Shown one piece after another: positions 12,629 through 13,415 of a stretch of 13,415 nucleotides of DNA. Under the pieces are notes generated by a model. That model worked only from the letters and a program-made list of their open reading frames with translations, had not been told where the DNA came from and did no database searches. A program made the translations under genes and the position numbers. Numbering within the stretch: the first letter of the stretch is position 1; each line of letters starts with the position of its first letter. This stretch comes from JBKPRX01 sp046734795 (GTDB lineage Bacteria > Actinomycetota > Thermoleophilia > Gaiellales > Gaiellaceae), in assembly GCA_046734795.1 (NCBI GenBank), contig JBKPRX010000040.1, forward strand, positions 1 to 13,415, read 5' to 3'.

Positions 12629-13415
12629 GCTCTGTCTCCCTCGCGCGCTTCTTCTCTTTCGCTTCGGCGAGCGCGCGCAGCATTTCCTCGCGGGTGATCG
12701 GCTGGCGGCGAACGTCGGCGCCCGTCGCGTCGCGGATCGCGTTCGCGATCGCCGCTGCGACCGGAACGATCGGCGGCTCACCGAGACCTTTCGAGCCGAG
12801 GTTGGTCAAGTGCTCGTCCGGAATGTCGAGCAGCTCGGTGACGATCTCCGGCACGTCGGCAATCGTCGGCAGCTTGTAGGCGTCGAGCGACTGCGTGAGG
12901 ATCGTGCCGGTCGCCGGATCGAGCAAGCGCTCCTCCGAGAGCGTGTGGCCGATGCCCTGGATGACGCCGCCTTCGACCTGGCTCGACGCGCCGAGCGGGT
13001 TGATGACGCGTCCGACGTCGTGGATCGCGGCGACGCGCAACACGCGCACTTCGCCGGTCTCCACGTCGACGGCGACCTCTGCAACGTGACACCCGAAGGT
13101 CAACACCTGCATCCCTGTTGGGTTCGGGCCGCGTGCGCCTTTGCCGAGGATTTGCGCAGAGCCGAGCAGCGACAGCAGCTCGCCGAGCTCGACCGACAGG
13201 TTGCCGTCGGCCGACAGCACGCGGCCGTTGCGGATGTCGAGTACGCGCTCCTCGAGGTGATAGCGCTGCGCCGCGATCTCGAGGATCTGGCGCTTCGCGT
13301 CCGCCGCCGCGGCGCGCACCGCCGGTCCCATCGACGGCGTCGTCGACGAACCCGCGGAGATCGCGGCGTACGGGCCGCGCGCGGAATCGCCGAGCTCGAC
13401 ACGCACCTGCTCGAG
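12606..13415 (-). CDS. Molybdenum hydroxylase large subunit, C-terminal part (xanthine dehydrogenase/YagR-like)
   Basis: The last 269 residues of a molybdopterin-binding catalytic subunit; the 5' part lies beyond base 13415 and the frame is open to the edge. It begins LEQVRVELGDSARGPYAAIS and contains the cofactor-binding region STTPSMGPAVRAAAADAKRQ, the conserved VLRVAAIHDVGRVINPLGAS with a QVEGGVIQGIGHTLSE block, and near the end GSKGLGEPPIVPVAAAIANA, whose glutamate in GLGEPP is the catalytic base of this family. The ELGDS and STTPS features resemble YagR/PaoC-type aldehyde oxidases, in line with the YagS-like FAD subunit. The substrate cannot be fixed from this part. The stop at 12608-12606 lies inside the start of the FAD gene. 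A charged, Lys/Arg-rich tail (EKKRARETERAAPATV) ends the protein. Confidence 0.92.
   Translation of the reverse strand, partial: LEQVRVELGDSARGPYAAISAGSSTTPSMGPAVRAAAADAKRQILEIAAQRYHLEERVLDIRNGRVLSADGNLSVELGELLSLLGSAQILGKGARGPNPTGMQVLTFGCHVAEVAVDVETGEVRVLRVAAIHDVGRVINPLGASSQVEGGVIQGIGHTLSEERLLDPATGTILTQSLDAYKLPTIADVPEIVTELLDIPDEHLTNLGSKGLGEPPIVPVAAAIANAIRDATGADVRRQPITREEMLRALAEAKEKKRARETERAAPATV
12636..12641 (-). promoter_or_regulatory. Ribosome binding site deciding the GTG start of the FAD subunit
   Basis: AGGGAG on the minus strand, seven bases before GTG 12628. It lies inside the end of the large-subunit gene and supports the 23-base gene overlap over the much longer frame that opens upstream within the large subunit. 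Confidence 0.6.

Noticed and set aside
1..13415. CRISPR arrays, insertion sequences, integrase sites or phage genes.
   Set aside because: No regularly spaced direct repeats, transposase or recombinase motifs, or terminal inverted repeats were seen, and gene packing is that of ordinary chromosomal operons.

Overview
GC-rich bacterial DNA with densely packed genes and many 1-4 base stop/start overlaps. The likely source is an actinobacterium, possibly a Thermoleophilia-like soil lineage. This rests on a selenocysteine formate dehydrogenase of the type I associate with actinobacteria, a SigR/RsrA-like sigma/anti-sigma pair, several starts with no Shine-Dalgarno sequence but a TANNNT-like box 6-7 bases upstream, and a YagS/YagR-like molybdenum hydroxylase. 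The lineage is an inference; no marker gene lies in the window.

Left third (1-5268). On the minus strand a formate dehydrogenase operon runs from 4411 leftwards: the selenocysteine-containing molybdenum alpha subunit (1124-4411, read through an in-frame UGA at 3821-3823), a four-cluster iron-sulfur beta subunit (198-1124), and the start of an NrfD-type membrane subunit that leaves the window at base 1. All three genes overlap at stop/start codons. Divergent from it, at 4501-5268, is a GPR1/FUN34/YaaH (SatP-like) monocarboxylate transporter. The proposed logic is formate (or acetate) transport next to formate oxidation into the quinone pool.

Middle (5274-9967). A hairpin separates the transporter from a convergent biotin ligase gene (birA, minus). 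Divergent from birA is a membrane-anchored HtrA-type serine protease, followed by two GC-rich hairpins. A plus-strand set follows: an unrecognised 118-residue protein, a YbdK-type carboxylate-amine ligase, a small CxxC heavy-metal-associated protein, then an ECF sigma factor of the SigR/SigH type with its zinc-binding anti-sigma factor. Upstream of the sigma gene is an exact GGAAT-N18-GTT motif, the SigR promoter consensus, placed so that the transcript would start at an upstream in-frame ATG. A second candidate promoter serves the downstream ATG.

Right third (9974-13415, all minus). A tightly packed transcription unit runs from the right edge: molybdenum-hydroxylase large subunit (C-terminal part only), its FAD subunit with four cysteines placed for an extra [4Fe-4S] cluster, a lytic transglycosylase, a MocA-like nucleotidyltransferase for molybdenum cofactor, and an HTH-membrane-LytR_C protein. 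It meets the anti-sigma gene tail to tail in a 14-base palindrome that contains both stop codons.

No rRNA, tRNA, CRISPR array, insertion sequence or phage gene was seen. I see no clear-cut unknown multi-gene system. The strongest non-routine signals are the recoded UGA with its SECIS hairpin, the predicted two-promoter/two-start sigma gene, and the iron-sulfur motif in the hydroxylase FAD subunit.
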